From Panonychus citri (Eukaryota > Arthropoda > Arachnida > Trombidiformes > Tetranychidae), in the NCBI RefSeq assembly GCF_014898815.1, contig NW_026515451.1, positions 1 to 64,000 of the forward strand: DNA of 64,000 bases, given 5' to 3'. A program made the translations under genes and the position numbers. The notes beneath the pieces are model-generated. The model was not told the origin of the DNA and did not search any database. It was given only the letters and a program-made list of their open reading frames with translations. This document shows positions 11,264 through 24,300 of this stretch, in pieces. How positions within the stretch are numbered: position 1 is the stretch's first letter; each line of letters opens with the position of its first letter.

Positions 11264-11996
11264 AATTTAAATCTTATATTATCAATGTTAATTGTCACTC
11301 AATTATAATATCACCGGAGATTTAGTTTAATATTTTCAATAGATGATTTTGATCAACAATTTGATTACGATTGAATTTAATTGAGTTAAACCAGCTATTT
11401 ATATTACTTTGGACCAATGTCATCGGTTAATTGTTGATAATATTAATTTCCTGGTTTACTTGATGTTAATTATCAATCCAATTGCAGTGTCACCTACAAC
11501 CTTGTCCATTATTGACCAGGAAATTAACAAATTGTTTAAAGTAAAAGTACCATCAATGTCATTTACCATTTAATTATTGACAATCCCTAGATTTAATTAG
11601 AAACAAATCAGGTCAAGTTGAATCGTTAATCCCTGTGACAATTAACAATTGACTCCTCACCAATGACAATTCACTTTTAGGATAATTTAAATTTAACCTG
11701 TGGTAAAATAATCATCTGATTAACAGTTTTTTCCATCTCTATGAACAATTTTCTCCATTGATTAAACTATTTAGTAAACCAAATTAATCTTTCATCTTTG
11801 GAAAACAATTAAGAATCGATGAGCCTTTAAGCCCAAATTGGATAAACTAATTGACCCTCCAGGGAATATCAATTAACCTTTAACCCTTCACTTTCCATCA
11901 ACTATTTAAGATCTGAAACTTTTGTTTTCCGTCTTCATTAATGAAACTGATTCCAAAAAGTATTTTGATTGTAATAGTTAATTTATATTCTAAATC
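11264..11996. other. intergenic
   Basis: AT-rich sequence between divergent genes. It presumably holds the protease promoter on the left and that of the small membrane protein on the right. A TATTTAAG-like box near 11902 lies about 95 bp before the ATG at 11997. Nothing else is recognisable. Confidence 0.45.
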
Positions 11997-12287
11997 ATGT
12001 CCGTAATTGCTGCTCTATCAAGTCTTCGTGATTTAACCTCGCAAGATCCTTCACCAACTATGGTTCCTCTTTTAACACGTGTTTTAATTGTTCCACTGAT
12101 GATAATTGCTCGTCAAATCGGCAGTATCTTGGCCCTTTCGGGAGCGGGTGGCTTTTTGTTGGTCAGTTTATTGTTGTCACTTTTGACTGGACAACCGGTG
12201 TTACGATCTTTGGGCATAAATACAAAAGGATCAGTTCCCTTGGCTCGAGATTTTGATTACTATGAGAAAGATTCTGATTATACATGA
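11997..12287 (+). CDS. small predicted membrane protein, unrecognised
   Basis: Intronless frame of 96 residues from ATG. A 22-residue polar N-terminus is followed by two hydrophobic stretches (VPLLTRVLIVPLMIIA and ILALSGAGGFLLVSLLLSLLT) split by a short RQ-containing turn, which suggests a helical hairpin. A polar, acidic tail (DFDYYEKDSDY) ends the protein. Codon use and composition look coding and unlike the surrounding DNA. I do not recognise the family. It could be a lineage-specific small integral membrane protein. Confidence 0.5.
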   Translation: MSVIAALSSLRDLTSQDPSPTMVPLLTRVLIVPLMIIARQIGSILALSGAGGFLLVSLLLSLLTGQPVLRSLGINTKGSVPLARDFDYYEKDSDYT

Positions 12288-12923
12288 ATTTAAATCACCT
12301 TTGTGAATGTTAACAATCAATTATTCAACCTCATGTACAATGAACTTTGAACAGAACCAATTAAATCTAATCAAACTATTCACTCCTGAAAGTTTTACAT
12401 TATTAGTGTTGTTAGCGGAAAATTTATTTCATCGCCATGAACAATTTGTTTTTCCAATTGTACAATGTAAATCATTTTAAGTGATTAATTTGATTACATT
12501 TTATGGGAATACAAGGGAAGAGAACAAAAAAAAGTTAATTGATGAAACACTGATTGATTTACCAATTTTCTGATGTTGATTGTAAGTTACACGTGGATGC
12601 AAAGCTTGACTAGAGCTTGAAACGAAAAGGATATTGATGAGAAAGAAAAGTAAATTAAAACTAAATTAGAGATGTAAATGAGATGAGAAAATTGGTTATC
12701 CAATATTGGTAATAAGAGGGAAATTAAATTGCCAGAAAAAATCACTTAATGTAATAGATGCAAGATGGAAAAATAATTTAGCTGCTGAGAGATAATTGGA
12801 TAAATGCGATCGTCATCTTAATAGCAGAAATCAGGAGCAGATTAATGAATTGGGATCTTAATCAAATTATGGACGAGTGATTAGTGGAAGACACTTTGAG
12901 AGATGCAAACGAAAAGATTGAGA
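12288..12923. other. intergenic / 3' UTRs
   Basis: Space between the small membrane-protein gene and the end of the minus-strand EF-hand gene. No repeat, RNA gene or coding exon is visible. Confidence 0.5.
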
Positions 12924-14096
12924 TTATAATTCATCGTGTTTCATTAAGGCTTCACCGAAATCGGTGGCTTGGCTTCCGACAAATAGGTCGTAATTGGCGA
13001 GAATTTCATCTTTAGTTAGATAACCATCCTGAGAGAAGAAAGAGAAAACAATTAGAAATCAGTTAATTTGAATTATAATTAGATGACAAAATGCTGAAGG
13101 TTCTCACCTTGTCTTCATCTGATTCAGATATTAAGTGTTTGGCCTCAACGCTGCTTAGGTCAGAATCTTCTGGGATAATCCAGTTCTCAACTTCTTTACG
13201 ATCAAGAAAACCATCAGAATTTTTATCTCGCACTGATTGAAATTGCTCTTTCTCCCTGATAACCCAATCAGGTACCTCGGAATCACCTCCATCATGGCCA
13301 CTGTACATATCTTGTATGTACTCATCAAGAGAGATTTTCCCGTCGGCATCTTTATCGACATCTTCCAGAGTCTCATCGATAACAATATTCTTCATGTGTT
13401 CAGCTTCCTCTGGATGAAGAAAATGAGTAAATTCCTCCTTAGTTAATGAACCATCGCCATTTTCATCTGCTGTTTTCCAACGTCTCTCATCCCGTCTCAT
13501 CATATCATTATAAACTCGAGTGTCTTCCTCACTGACACCATTATCTAAATCGTCCATAAATCCATAAGTGGCCTTCTTATAATCTTCCCATGAGAGTAAA
13601 TTTTTCTTTGAAATTCTATGAGTTTTCCATTGTCGCTCTACATCATCAGTAACGTATTTAGCTTGACTCTTTTTAATCCAATTCTTTAATTCATCAAGTG
13701 AAACTTTACCATCACCATTGATATCAATTTTATCCACAATTTCACCTAATCTTTCCTTTGATTCTTCTGGGCTTAGATTATCAAAAGCTTTTGATTCCTC
13801 GGAACCAAGAAAAGCTTCATGATCATAAGCTGGATTATGTTGATTTGCATCAGAAAAATGTTCTTCATTGCTTAATAACTAACAATTGAGAATAGAATAG
13901 AAAATGAAAAACAAGGAGAGAGAATCAAATTAATTATCCAATTAAAACAAAAGTCACATTATAGAATTCAACCAATTACAATACTTACATGATCGTGTTG
14001 TGATTGTTTACAAATTACAAGAGAAATTAAATGAAAAGAGTTAATTGTAAATACAATTAGAAAAAGTAAATAACAAGTCCTTTGTAATGTAGACAT
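12924..14096 (-). CDS. CREC-family EF-hand protein of the secretory pathway (calumenin/reticulocalbin)
   Basis: Three exons, 14096-13989, 13878-13108 and 13028-12924, with phase-0 introns, encode about 327 residues. Exon 1 is a signal peptide (CYLLFLIVFTINSFHLISLVI). The mature chain begins with EEHFS...YDHEAFLG, typical of calumenin/reticulocalbin. EF-hand loops read DINGDGKVSLDE, DENGDGSLTKEE, DKDADGKISLDE, DKNSDGFLDRKE and one split across the last intron (SESDEDK|DGYLTKDE); a degenerate one lies between the first two. The protein ends KHDEL, an ER-retrieval signal. Family members are low-affinity calcium-binding proteins of the ER and Golgi lumen. Length agrees with human members (315-331). 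Confidence 0.93.
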
Positions 14097-15740
14097 TGAA
14101 GGAGATATTTATAAGGTGTTTTCACCACAATAGAAAAACAATCAATTGGAGAATAATTTAATCAGTTTAAATTGAAGAAATAGAAAACTTTGATTGTCGA
14201 TTAACTTAGAAAATGAAAAAATTAATAAAAATAGAAAAACTAATTGATGAAAAGACAATCAAATGAAAAGAAATTGTAACGAGATTGTATCAACTCATTC
14301 ACTAGAAAACATCTGATGAGTTGTAACAACAAAGACCAAACCTCTTATTAAATGGTTACTCCTTTTTGGTTAATTCTATTTAAAGAAGCAATTAACTGGC
14401 CCGAATTAGAGTAAACAATTAACAGTTGATTTCTTCTCATTGACCGAGACCAGAATTCAAATGTTTATGACTAATCTTTGGATGGAAAAATCAATCACAA
14501 CGATAATTCAATTTGGATTAATTTCTCCAATTCTCTTGTTAATTTTGAGAGAATCAGTTGATTGGAAAATTAATCGGTTCCATGTTAATTAATCACTTTC
14601 TTAATGATTACTTTTTGATCTTTTTAGTTTTTAATATTTTATGTTTTGGATAAAAATCGATTAATTAAATTTTAATCGTCATTTAAGTTGAGACAATTAA
14701 AAGTTACATTTGTTAATAATTGAACTTTTTTTTCTGATTCATTAATTGATTTTAATTTTGTTTCACTTTTTCTTGTTTCTTTTTTAATCAAATTACAGTT
14801 GATTAATTGATTTTCCTCCTCTTAATCCACCCACCAACTTGATTAATTAACACACCCTTTTAGTATGATTAAAATGAGAAACAAAAAATCATAACAATCA
14901 TATGATTTAAATCAATTGTCTTTTAATTGTTGATCAACTTTTTTCATTTCGATTTCTTTTACTCTGATAGTAAATCAATTCTCGATAATCTTGAAAGTGA
15001 ATCAAATTTGATTAAATTTTCTTCAAAGATCATCATTAACTTTTAACTATTTTGTGTTCTAATTGTTGACAATTAAATTGATTGTCAAAGTTTCAAATAA
15101 CTGAATTAGTTCATTTTCCAAAAACCAGATGGAGCCACCAAAGAATCTACGCTAAGATCAATAAGCCGATTAATTAATCGACTGACCTCAGATTTTCATT
15201 CAGTTTGATTTGAGATTTTCACTTTGATAATTAAATTTGTTTACTCTTGAACCTTTTCCTTTTAATTGTAAATTGTGATCACATTTTGTACAAATGATTG
15301 GGAACAATTTAGATTATAAAGAAAAATGAAATTCGCTGAGGAAAAGCTTACAATCTACAAACGGCTAACTTTTTCTGTTCCAATTTGATTCTGTCAATAA
15401 TATTTGTTTATGTTTCATTTGTGTTGATTTTTGTTTTTAATTGTTGATTTTTTATTCTGTTGATTGAATTATTTCTGATTCTTTGACATTCGATTATATT
15501 GGTTTCACAATTCTCAGTGATTGACACGCGTCTCTTTTAAGGTGAGTTAATATTCTAATCACTAAGGTTGTGATTAAATCCTTTGTTTTTTTATCTTCTC
15601 TTATCCATTGGTTTTGCTTATAGAAAAAGAAAATTCGTTTCATTAATCTCTTACCATTTGCTTTTCTTTTTTCTTATCGTTGAATTTGTGTGATTTTTTT
15701 TTGCCTTTAGTTTGAATATCAAGTCGAAAATCTCATTAAG
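14097..15740. other. divergent intergenic region, RagC/D 5' UTR and promoter
   Basis: Spacer between divergent genes. Near the right end, a donor at 15542 (AAG|GTGAGT) and an acceptor at 15709-15710 define a probable 5' UTR intron of the RagC/D gene. The element at 15127-15187 is listed separately. The remainder is AT-rich without recognisable features. Confidence 0.5.
15127..15187 (+). promoter_or_regulatory. bipartite upstream element shared with the SET gene
   Basis: AGATGGAGCCACCA at 15127-15140 and TAATTAATCGACTGACC at 15171-15187 match the blocks at 7651-7713, which read in the direction of the SET gene. The element is 554-614 bp before the RagC/D start codon and about 355 bp before the 5' UTR donor, close to the spacing in SET. 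The first block matches at 13-14 of 14 positions and the second at 16-17 of 17. Confidence 0.45.
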
Positions 15741-17160
15741 ATGACATCTAATAGTGCCCCAAGTGGAGAAAATGTTAGCTCTGATAAGCTAATCATGGGT
15801 CCTGAACCAAGTTCGTTTGCTAAAGGATTTGGTTATGATGAAGCTGAAGAGGAAAGTGATTCTCGAGAATCAATTACTCATATCCACCATCAAGATACTG
15901 ATGATAATGTTGCCAGTTCATTTGGTGGTATTTGTGGTGGTCAACCAAAGCCGAAAGTTTTAATAATGGGTTTGAGACGAAGTGGTAAATCAAGTATACA
16001 GAAAGTTGTATTTCACAAAATGTCCCCGAATGAAACTTTGTTCCTCGAGAATACCAACAAAATTGTCAAAGATGATATTTCCAATTCATCATTTGTTTCC
16101 TTCTCAATTTGGGATTTTCCTGGTCAAATCGATTTCTTTGATCCAACTTTTGAAACGGAAAATATTTTCGGTGGTTGTGGTGCTCTTGTGTTTGTGATCG
16201 ATGCCCAAGATGATTATGTTGAGGCTTTGTCCAAATTATATACTACGGTAACTCGAGCCTTCAAGATCAACCCGAACATAAAGTTCGAAGTTTTTATTCA
16301 TAAAGTTGATGGTCTCTCGGACGATTATAAAATAGACATTCAAAGAGATATTCAACAAAGAGCTAACGATGAACTATTAGGTATTTTACTCTTTCGACTG
16401 GAATTTATTCAATTATTTGTCATTCGATTTGGTTTGCATTCTATTCTAATTGTTTTTCGTTGATTACAGATGAGGGTTTTAAAAATATTCATCTCAGTTA
16501 TTATCTAACCTCAATCTACGATCATTCAATATTCGAAGCCTTTTCAAAAGTGGTTCAGAAATTAATTCCTCAACTGGGCACATTGGAGAATCTTCTTAAT
16601 ATTTTTATATCGGTAAGTATCAATTATTGGAATTTAATTGATCTTCGTTGATCAAAATCCTTTTTTTTTCACCAACAGAACTCAGGAGTTGATAAAGCAT
16701 TCCTTTTTGATGTTGTCTCTAAAATTTATATCGCTACCGATGGAAGTCCAGTCGATATGCAATCATATGAACTATGTTGCGATATGATCGACGTCGTTAT
16801 CGATATTTCTTGTATTTATGGGTATGTATCACTTTTTCGAACCAACTTTTAGTCCATTGGTCGTTTCTCTAATACCATATATTTATCGTGTATTCATTTT
16901 TTAGCATCAAAGATGACGGCGAAGGTGCAACTTTCGACTCTAATTCATCAGCCATTATAAAGTTGAACAACAAAACTGTTCTGTATCTACAAGAAGTTAA
17001 CAAATTTCTTGCACTAGTTTGTCTAATTAGTGAGAATAATTTTGAAAAACAAGGATTAATACAATATAACTTTTATTGTTTTCGAGATGCGATTCAACAA
17101 GTCTTCGAGGACCGATGTGCCAAACCTTTTTCTGAAACTTTACAAGAAATTTCTTGTTAG
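15741..17160 (+). CDS. RRAGC: Rag GTPase C/D (mTORC1 amino-acid sensing)
   Basis: Four coding exons, 15741-16380, 16470-16612, 16679-16821 and 16905-17160, join in phase to give 393 residues (human RagC 399). The G domain has the diagnostic P-loop GLRRSGKSS, switch II DFPGQ, and HKVDGL for base recognition. The C-terminal roadblock-type domain is highly conserved (LTSIYDHSIFEAFSKVVQKLIPQL, SYELCCDMIDVV, KLNNKTVLYL). RagC/D pairs with RagA/B on the lysosome surface and recruits mTORC1 when amino acids are plentiful (family knowledge). The final residues after NFYCFRDAI are short and divergent. RagC versus RagD cannot be split, since the duplication is vertebrate-specific. Confidence 0.95.
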
Positions 17161-17239
17161 TTATGGTGTTGAAATCTATCCAAAGCATCATTGCCATTCT
17201 CATGTTGATTACAATTTCTTTTTTCGCCCATCTTCTTCT

Positions 17240-17242
<3 letters not shown>

Positions 17243-17320
<78 letters not shown>
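17243..17320. repeat. (TC)39 dinucleotide microsatellite
   Basis: An uninterrupted TC run of about 78 nt starts 83 bp after the RagC/D stop codon, so it is probably in its 3' UTR. It is preceded by three TTC units. Spurious open frames of poly(Leu/Ser) and poly(Arg/Glu) cover it on both strands. Confidence 0.95.
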
Positions 17321-17326
<6 letters not shown>

Positions 17327-19039
17327 CTTTCTTAAAATCGTAGCGGAAATGAAGTTTAAAAATACTAGAGTGAGAGAGATAGTAATCACAATCAATTTGC
17401 TACCGGAAACTTTTTAATTGTTTTCCAATCGCTCAACGAATTAAATCTTGTTATGTTTTCTTTATCTAGATTATAAATTTTAATCCAGTTAATTGGTTGG
17501 TAATGTATCTCTTTACCCCTTTTCTCATCTTTTCTCTGTAACTAACTAATTGCTGAAGACAAAAAAAATCTATTTCTAAATCTATTCTCGTAAAAAAAAC
17601 TCTAATGGTGAAAATAAATTAACTGAAATCATAATTTTCTGGGAAATAATTGCAACTCCCACCCGAAGGGGTGGTCCAGCCATCTAGTGACAATTCAATG
17701 TTACCTTGATGTAAACAAATGATTATCAATCTGTCAAAAAAATAAAAACATTGGAAGAGATAACAAAATTAGTTGACAATTAACTCTGAAGATCAGAGAA
17801 TCAAAAAGTTTTCTGAATAGAACTTAATGTCCAAATTTCCGTTGATCGATGAAAAATAAACTCGAAAATTGAAATGTTCATCTTTCCAATTAATATTAAT
17901 AGTTGAAGGTGAACATTGACAATCCTTTGGATCATTAATTAGAATCAAATGTTTACACTATTGTTTTGTTCGCAATTCTGTTAGAAATTAAAAGTAAATG
18001 AACTTCATTCGTGTTTTATATTCTTGTTGATATTTTTCCTTTTCTAATAGAAAAGATCGACATTAGAACAAAAATGTCTTCGAACGAATTCCTTTTATGG
18101 AAAATCTTTTAATAGAGTCTCGAGTTGCTCTGTGTAAATTTTCATTCGTTTCTAAGAGTAACAGAAATTCTCAAATTAGAATCAGTAAAACTCATGTAAG
18201 AATCATGATTAATATTCGAAGAAAAAAATGTGGTTACGAAATTTGAAACTTTTGTTTCTCGTTCTTTAAGATTTTCGAAAAAAACATAAACACAAAATAA
18301 TTGGCAAACAATTAGCCAATTGTATTAATCGTAATACAATCGAAAATCTCAAAAGTAAGAGAGACAAACAATTTAACGAATTCAACAAATTTGAGAGAAT
18401 AAAAAAAGTAATTAACAATTAAAAGTCCAACAAGCCACAAAGTGGATTCTCGCTGAACTTTACCCTCGTTAATCAATTTCTCAATCGATTATTAACTGAG
18501 CAAAGAAAAAATTAGCCTAGTAATCAATCATTTCACTCGAATCAGATGCAAATCAACAATTAATTCTTTGATTATTCTAAAAGAACTTGGATTTAATTTG
18601 CGAGAATCAAAAAGTCAAAGAAATGATATTTTAGAACTTGTCCAAAAAATCGGAAAACAAATAGAAATTCTCGATCAAAACTCAAATGAAGAGAACTTTA
18701 GTCTCAGTCAAGAATATATCTAGATGATTGATTTTATAATTGCCGAATAATAACCTTAATTAACTCGAAATTATGTCGAAAAAGGGGAAAAAAGAAGAAA
18801 ATATTTTCTTAATTTCGAATGTTTGAATTTGGCGCGAGGAACTTTTGTCAGCTGGTGATCATCGATGGAACAAGTTTCCTGGTAACCAGTTTACTTTTCT
18901 TTATAGGGAATTGTAGTTGTTGGTTACAAGAATTGAGGTTTAACAATTTTTGTTACCTAAATAAAATATATTAATTATAAATCTTAGAGAAAGACTTTTT
19001 TTTTCTTGGTAATTTAAGTGTAAGTGTTTCAGTGATACT
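17321..19039. other. intergenic / RagC 3' UTR and Sp-gene promoter
   Basis: No coding exon. GCCATCTAGTGA at 17679-17690 (listed separately) is one of very few GC-rich spots. CTGGTAACC near 18880 is a half X-box. The rest is AT-rich without a recognisable element. Confidence 0.45.
17679..17690 (-). promoter_or_regulatory. candidate CTCF-like motif
   Basis: The minus strand reads TCACTAGATGGC, close to the CACTAGATGGCGC-type core bound by CTCF in insects. It lies between two + strand genes. Only a motif match supports it. Confidence 0.25.
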
Positions 19040-20578
19040 ATGAGTGGCTCGGCTACTATGAATGAATACTCTGTCCAAGCTCTGCAATTACCTATTGGAA
19101 ATCTCCAACAGGCTGTACCAGTTCAAGTTCCAATTTCAACGTCAAACGGACAAACAATATTGCAAACAATTCATCTTCCCTTACAAGCAATACAAGCGGT
19201 GGCTACGGGTCAACAAGTGACATTGCAGGTTGTTCCAAATGTTATCCAGGTTCAAGGATTACCCACCGGTGTCCAAACCATTCAAGTGCAAGGTGGAGGT
19301 CAACAACAAATAATCACAGCATCTCCTGCTGCTATTCAAAGTTTAAGTTTAACTTCAGGTGGAAATTTTGTTGCCACAGTGCCTGGCTCGGGTGGCCAAC
19401 AGGTTAGTTTCTTACCTCTTTTTATGCTTCTTTTTCATCTTATGCTTGTTTCCCTTATTTAGGAAGAAAGTTAACCTATTTTATTTTTACTATTTTCGGT
19501 GAAAAGAAAATTATTATTATACATTATGTGTGTAGAAATATTTTACTGTTGCTATTCTATGAGACTGTAAGATTTGAGTTTGTTTTGCTTCTCATCTTTT
19601 ATTATCATTTGTGTTTGATGTTCACCACAGATCCAACAAGTTCCAAATGACCCATCTAAATGGCAGATCATATCAGCACCTCCCACAGCCATCCAACCTG
19701 CATCTTCAGGAGCAACTCCCGCCTCATTTTCAAATACCTCTGGTAGTGAAACAACTTCAACTCCAGCCCAAGAAACTGCAACAGGAACTGGAGCAACGGG
19801 AACTGGACGTAAAATGCGTCGAGTTGCCTGTACATGTCCAAATTGTCGAGACGGAGAGGGTAGAAATAGTGAGACAAAAAAGAAGCAACATATATGTCAT
19901 ATTCCTGGTTGTAATAAGGTTTATGGAAAAACATCTCATCTTCGAGCTCATCTTCGTTGGCACACTGGTGAAAGGCCTTTTGTATGCAACTGGTTATTTT
20001 GTGGTAAAAGGTTTACTCGTTCTGATGAATTACAGAGACACAGAAGAACACATACAGGTAACATTTGTTTCATTCATTCTTTTCTCATCCTCATCCCAAC
20101 GAAACATTAAAATGTTTTTTTCGCTCATCACCACAATTAACATCATTCTAATGTGTGTGTGTGTGTATTTATCTTCTCCCCCTGTCAACTTTTGATGCTC
20201 TCTCATTCTTTCTTTCTCTCTTTTCTTTCTTTCTCTGCCTCTTATCTCTTTCTTTTTCTGTCTTGCTATCATTTCACACTCGATTTGTTCTAATTTGTTA
20301 ATATATTTTGATGATACTTATTATTCTTTAATATTATTAATTTATAATCAGGTGAAAAACGGTTCCAATGTGCCGAGTGCTTAAAACGTTTTATGAGAAG
20401 TGATCATCTATCCAAGCATCTTAAAACTCATCAAGCGAAGAAAGTAAATCAACAAAACCAAAGTGACGCAGAAACTGTTAATGCTGGTACAATAACAGTC
20501 GCTACTAAAAACGAAAGAACTGTTGACTCTGATCAGACTGAGTTGGCTATAAATGAGAATGTTGGTGATGGTAATTAA
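19040..20578 (+). CDS. Sp1/Sp4-type zinc-finger transcription factor
   Basis: Three exons, 19040-19402, 19631-20057 and 20352-20578, give 338 residues. The N-terminal third is Gln/Thr/Val-rich (LQTIHLPLQAIQAVATGQQ), like the glutamine-rich activation domains of Sp1, Sp3 and Sp4. The Buttonhead box is present (RVACTCPNCRDGEGR). Three C2H2 fingers follow: CHIPGCNKVYGKTSHLRAHLRWH, CNWLFCGKRFTRSDELQRH and CAECLKRFMRSDHLSKH. Finger contact residues KHA/RER/RHR of GC-box binding are consistent with these sequences. The protein is shorter than vertebrate Sp1 (785), so either an upstream exon is missed or the activation region is reduced. Confidence 0.92.
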
Positions 20579-21325
20579 TCAATTCTTCAATATAACAAAT
20601 CGACTAAAAAAAAAACAAAAAACAAGAAATGAGAAAAAACCAAATCAACTAGCCTTTATATAATTAATTTTAACAACAACAACAACAACAACAATGTCAC
20701 ACTAAATTAAAACAAATATGGAGCATGAGGAAGAGAAAAAGAGATTGTATTTAACTATATATTCGTTTTATTATTATTATTATATTAAATAAACAAAGAT
20801 AATTTTTCTGCTATTTTGTTAATAGTTGCTTCTAACATTCCAATTTCTTTTTCCGATCAAAAACTCCTCACAATTAACTCACCAACAATAAGATTAATTC
20901 TCTGTCAAAATAATTCCAAGTTCTTTCAATTTTAGCGCCTTCGAATTGACACAATTGGGGGACCGTTGATGAAATTAACTCCATTCGAATTCCTTTGTGA
21001 TAAAGTTTCACAATTAGAGGTCAAGTAACTCCATTTGTCGATTGGACAAATTATGAGAATTTAATCACTTGAATGCGATTTACAACATTAATTCTGATTG
21101 TGAATATATCGGATTGTAAATAGAAAATGATACAAATTCATTTATATGAAAAAAATGAAGTTAATTGTTAACTTTTTCTTGCTCTAGTTGTGATAACTTG
21201 TTGATCAATATATTTGATTCATCGATCAATCAAATAGTAATTTCATTGAGTGTCTTATTGATAATATTAGATTTTTTTCTTCTCTGGAATTTGTGTAAAA
21301 AAATGTAGAGTTAATGATGAAGGAA
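20579..21325. other. 3' UTR of Sp gene and intergenic
   Basis: Contains an (AAC)n run of about 23 nt near 20671-20693. An AATAAA at about 20787 is a plausible polyadenylation signal for the Sp gene. No coding exon is seen. Confidence 0.5.
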
Positions 21326-24300
21326 TTAGAATAATTTTCCTTTGAAAAGGTAATTAATATGTTCCAAAGCGGTAAAATGGTCATTGAATTCGTACATGAC
21401 ACTTTTCGCTGATGACCAATATGGATAGAAAACAAGTTCTTTAGTTATCTTGTGTTTCTTATGAGACTTAATAGTTGATGATTCGAGATTAATTAAACTT
21501 TTCAAACTTTTATTCACTATTGGATCGCAAATGATTAGCTGTAAGAGAAAAGTGGGAAAAAGATTAATCATCGTAATTATAACTCAAGTTGAGAAACTGA
21601 TTGAATTGAACTTACGTCTCTGTTGACATTTTTAATTATCATCAAATAAAGAAGAGTTAAGCATTTGTTTGAAATGTGATGGACGCGAATGTACACCTTG
21701 GCCTTTTCGATGCATAAGTTGATTATCGAGTGACAGGTAACAATTAGATCTTGTGTTTTATCATACTGAAAAGAGAAGACAAATTAAACCATTGTAATTA
21801 TTGGAATGAAAAATGAATAAGTGAATCTACCTTGATTAAATTCAATAAAATATTGAAAGCAGAAGAGACGACGATCTTTGATGGTTCGCTTCGATTTGAC
21901 ATTTTGATTATATTAATAATTGTGTCGACGGTTTTTGGCGAAGAGATTTTTATACAAGATTCGGGTGAGATTTTTGTGGTTGTTTCGAGTGATGAAAGGG
22001 CCGATTGTAGTTGAATGAATTTGCGATAGTTAACTAGCTTGGTTAGAGCAAGATTTGTACGGAATCCGATTGGGAGCTCAGGAGTGTCATTTACTTGCAG
22101 GGACTCGTCAACAGAAAGATGATCAACACAAACTGATATTAGTTTTTTGGGTGGACCAGTTTCAATGATTGATTGACGCAGTTCTTGTGGTGGTTTGATG
22201 GTGTTGGTCGCTTCTTTGAGAGCCAGGAATTTTCTAGCAGCCAAATGACGGCGAACAAACTTTTGAATGACAATAGCCGCTTTATCTCTTCTAATACTTT
22301 CATTAACCTTTTGTTTCTGAGCATCTGATATAAGTTTTCTGAAATGTTTCTGGATGGTTATAGTCGCTCTTTTGAGAGTCCGGAATCTCTTAACAGCCAA
22401 ATAACGGCGAACAAACTTTTGAATGACGACAGCCGCATCAACTCTCTTTTTAATTTCATCGTGATCAACAGATGATTCCTCTAGTAGCTGATCATCTAAT
22501 AACAACTTTTCAGGTGAACCATTTTCAACGATTGATTGACAAAGTTCTTGTGGTGGTTTCATGGTGTTGGTCGCTTCTTTGAGAGTTAGGAATCTTTTAA
22601 AAGCCAAATAACGACGAATAAACTTTTGAATGACAATAGCGGCTTCAGCTCTTTCAATTTCATCATGAAAAACAGAAGATTCATCTTGTTTCTGATCATC
22701 TGACATTAGTTTTTCGAGTGATTCATTTCCAACGATTGATTGACAAATTTCTTGGGGTGGTTTGATGGTCGCATAATATCGGCGGAAATGCTTCTGGATA
22801 CTGATGGTCGCTCTTTTGAGAGTAATGAATTTCTTAGCAGCTAAATGACGGCGAACAGACTTTTGAATGACAATAGCCGCTTTATCTCTTTTAATACTTT
22901 CATTAACCTTTTGTTTCTGAGCATCTGAAATACGTTTTCTGAAATGTTTCTGGATGGTTATGGTCGCTCTTTTGAGAGTCCGGAATCTCTTAACAGCCAA
23001 ATAACGGCGAACAAACTTTTGAATAATCATAGCTGCTTCAACTTTTTTAAAACTTTTATCGTGATCAACAGATGATTCCTCTAGTTTCTGATCATATAAT
23101 ATTAGTTTTTCGAGTGAATCATTTTCAACAATTGATTGGCAAAGTTCTTGGGGTGGTTTCATGGTTACTTCTTTAAGAGTCAAGAAATTCCTAGCAACCA
23201 AATAACGGCGAACAAACTTTTGAATAACAATAGCCGCTTCAACTCTTCTAATACTTTCGTCATGACCAACAGATGATTCCTCTTGTTTCTTAGCATCTGA
23301 TAATAGTTTTTTGAAACGTTTCTGGATGGTGATTGTCGCTTTTTTGAGAGCCAAGAATCTTTTAACAGCCAAATAACGGCGAACAAACTTTTGAATGACA
23401 ACAGCCGCATCAACTCTTTTAATTTCATCTGGATCAACAGGAGATAAATCCACTTTCTCCAATCTTAACAAACATAACTTAAAACTCTCTTCTTGATCAA
23501 CAGATGATGCCTCTTGTTTCCGATCATCTGACATTAGTTTTTCGAGTGATTCATTTCCAACGATTGATTGACAAAGTTCTTGGGGTGGTTTCATGGTCGC
23601 ATAGTATCGGCGAAAATGTCTCTGAATAGTGATGGCCGCTCTTTTGAGAGCCAAGAATCTCTTAACAGCCAAATGACAGCGAACAAACTTTTGAATGACA
23701 ATAGCCGCTTTATCTCTTTTGAAATTTTCTTCATGATCAACAGAGGACTCCTCTAGTTTCTGGTCATTTGATATTAGTTTTTTGTACGGACCATTCTCAC
23801 GGATTGATTGAAAAAATTCTTGTAGTGCTTCAGATTTTTTGGCTTTGATAAAAGTTATTCGTCTATTGATTGATTTTTGGGCATAGTATCGGCGGAAATG
23901 TTTCTGGATGGTGATGGTCGCTCTTTTGAGAGCTCGGAATCTTTTAACAGCCAAATAACGTCGAACAAACTTTTGAATGACAATAGCCGCTTCAACTCTT
24001 CTAATTTCATTCGGATCAACAGGAGATAAAGCAATTTTCTCCAATTTTATAACAGGTCTTCTTCTTGGTTTAACTCGTCTCTTGGTTACAGTTTTCCATT
24101 TTTCTTGGGCAACACCAATCACAATTAGTTCGAAACTTTCACCATATGAGGTCTTAAAGTGAACTTTTTGACGAGTCCCACCAGCTTTTGTAGGCTTCCA
24201 TTCGATGACAACTTCCACACTTTGGTTCTCATCAACAACAATAGATGATTCTTTTATTGTAAATCCAAACTCTGGCTTGGGTACTTTGACAACGTCTAGT

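Noticed and set aside
17027..17417. Open frames of repeated Ser/Leu or Arg/Glu on both strands
   Set aside because: They are translations of the (TC)39 repeat next to the RagC/D stop codon, with no splice or start context.
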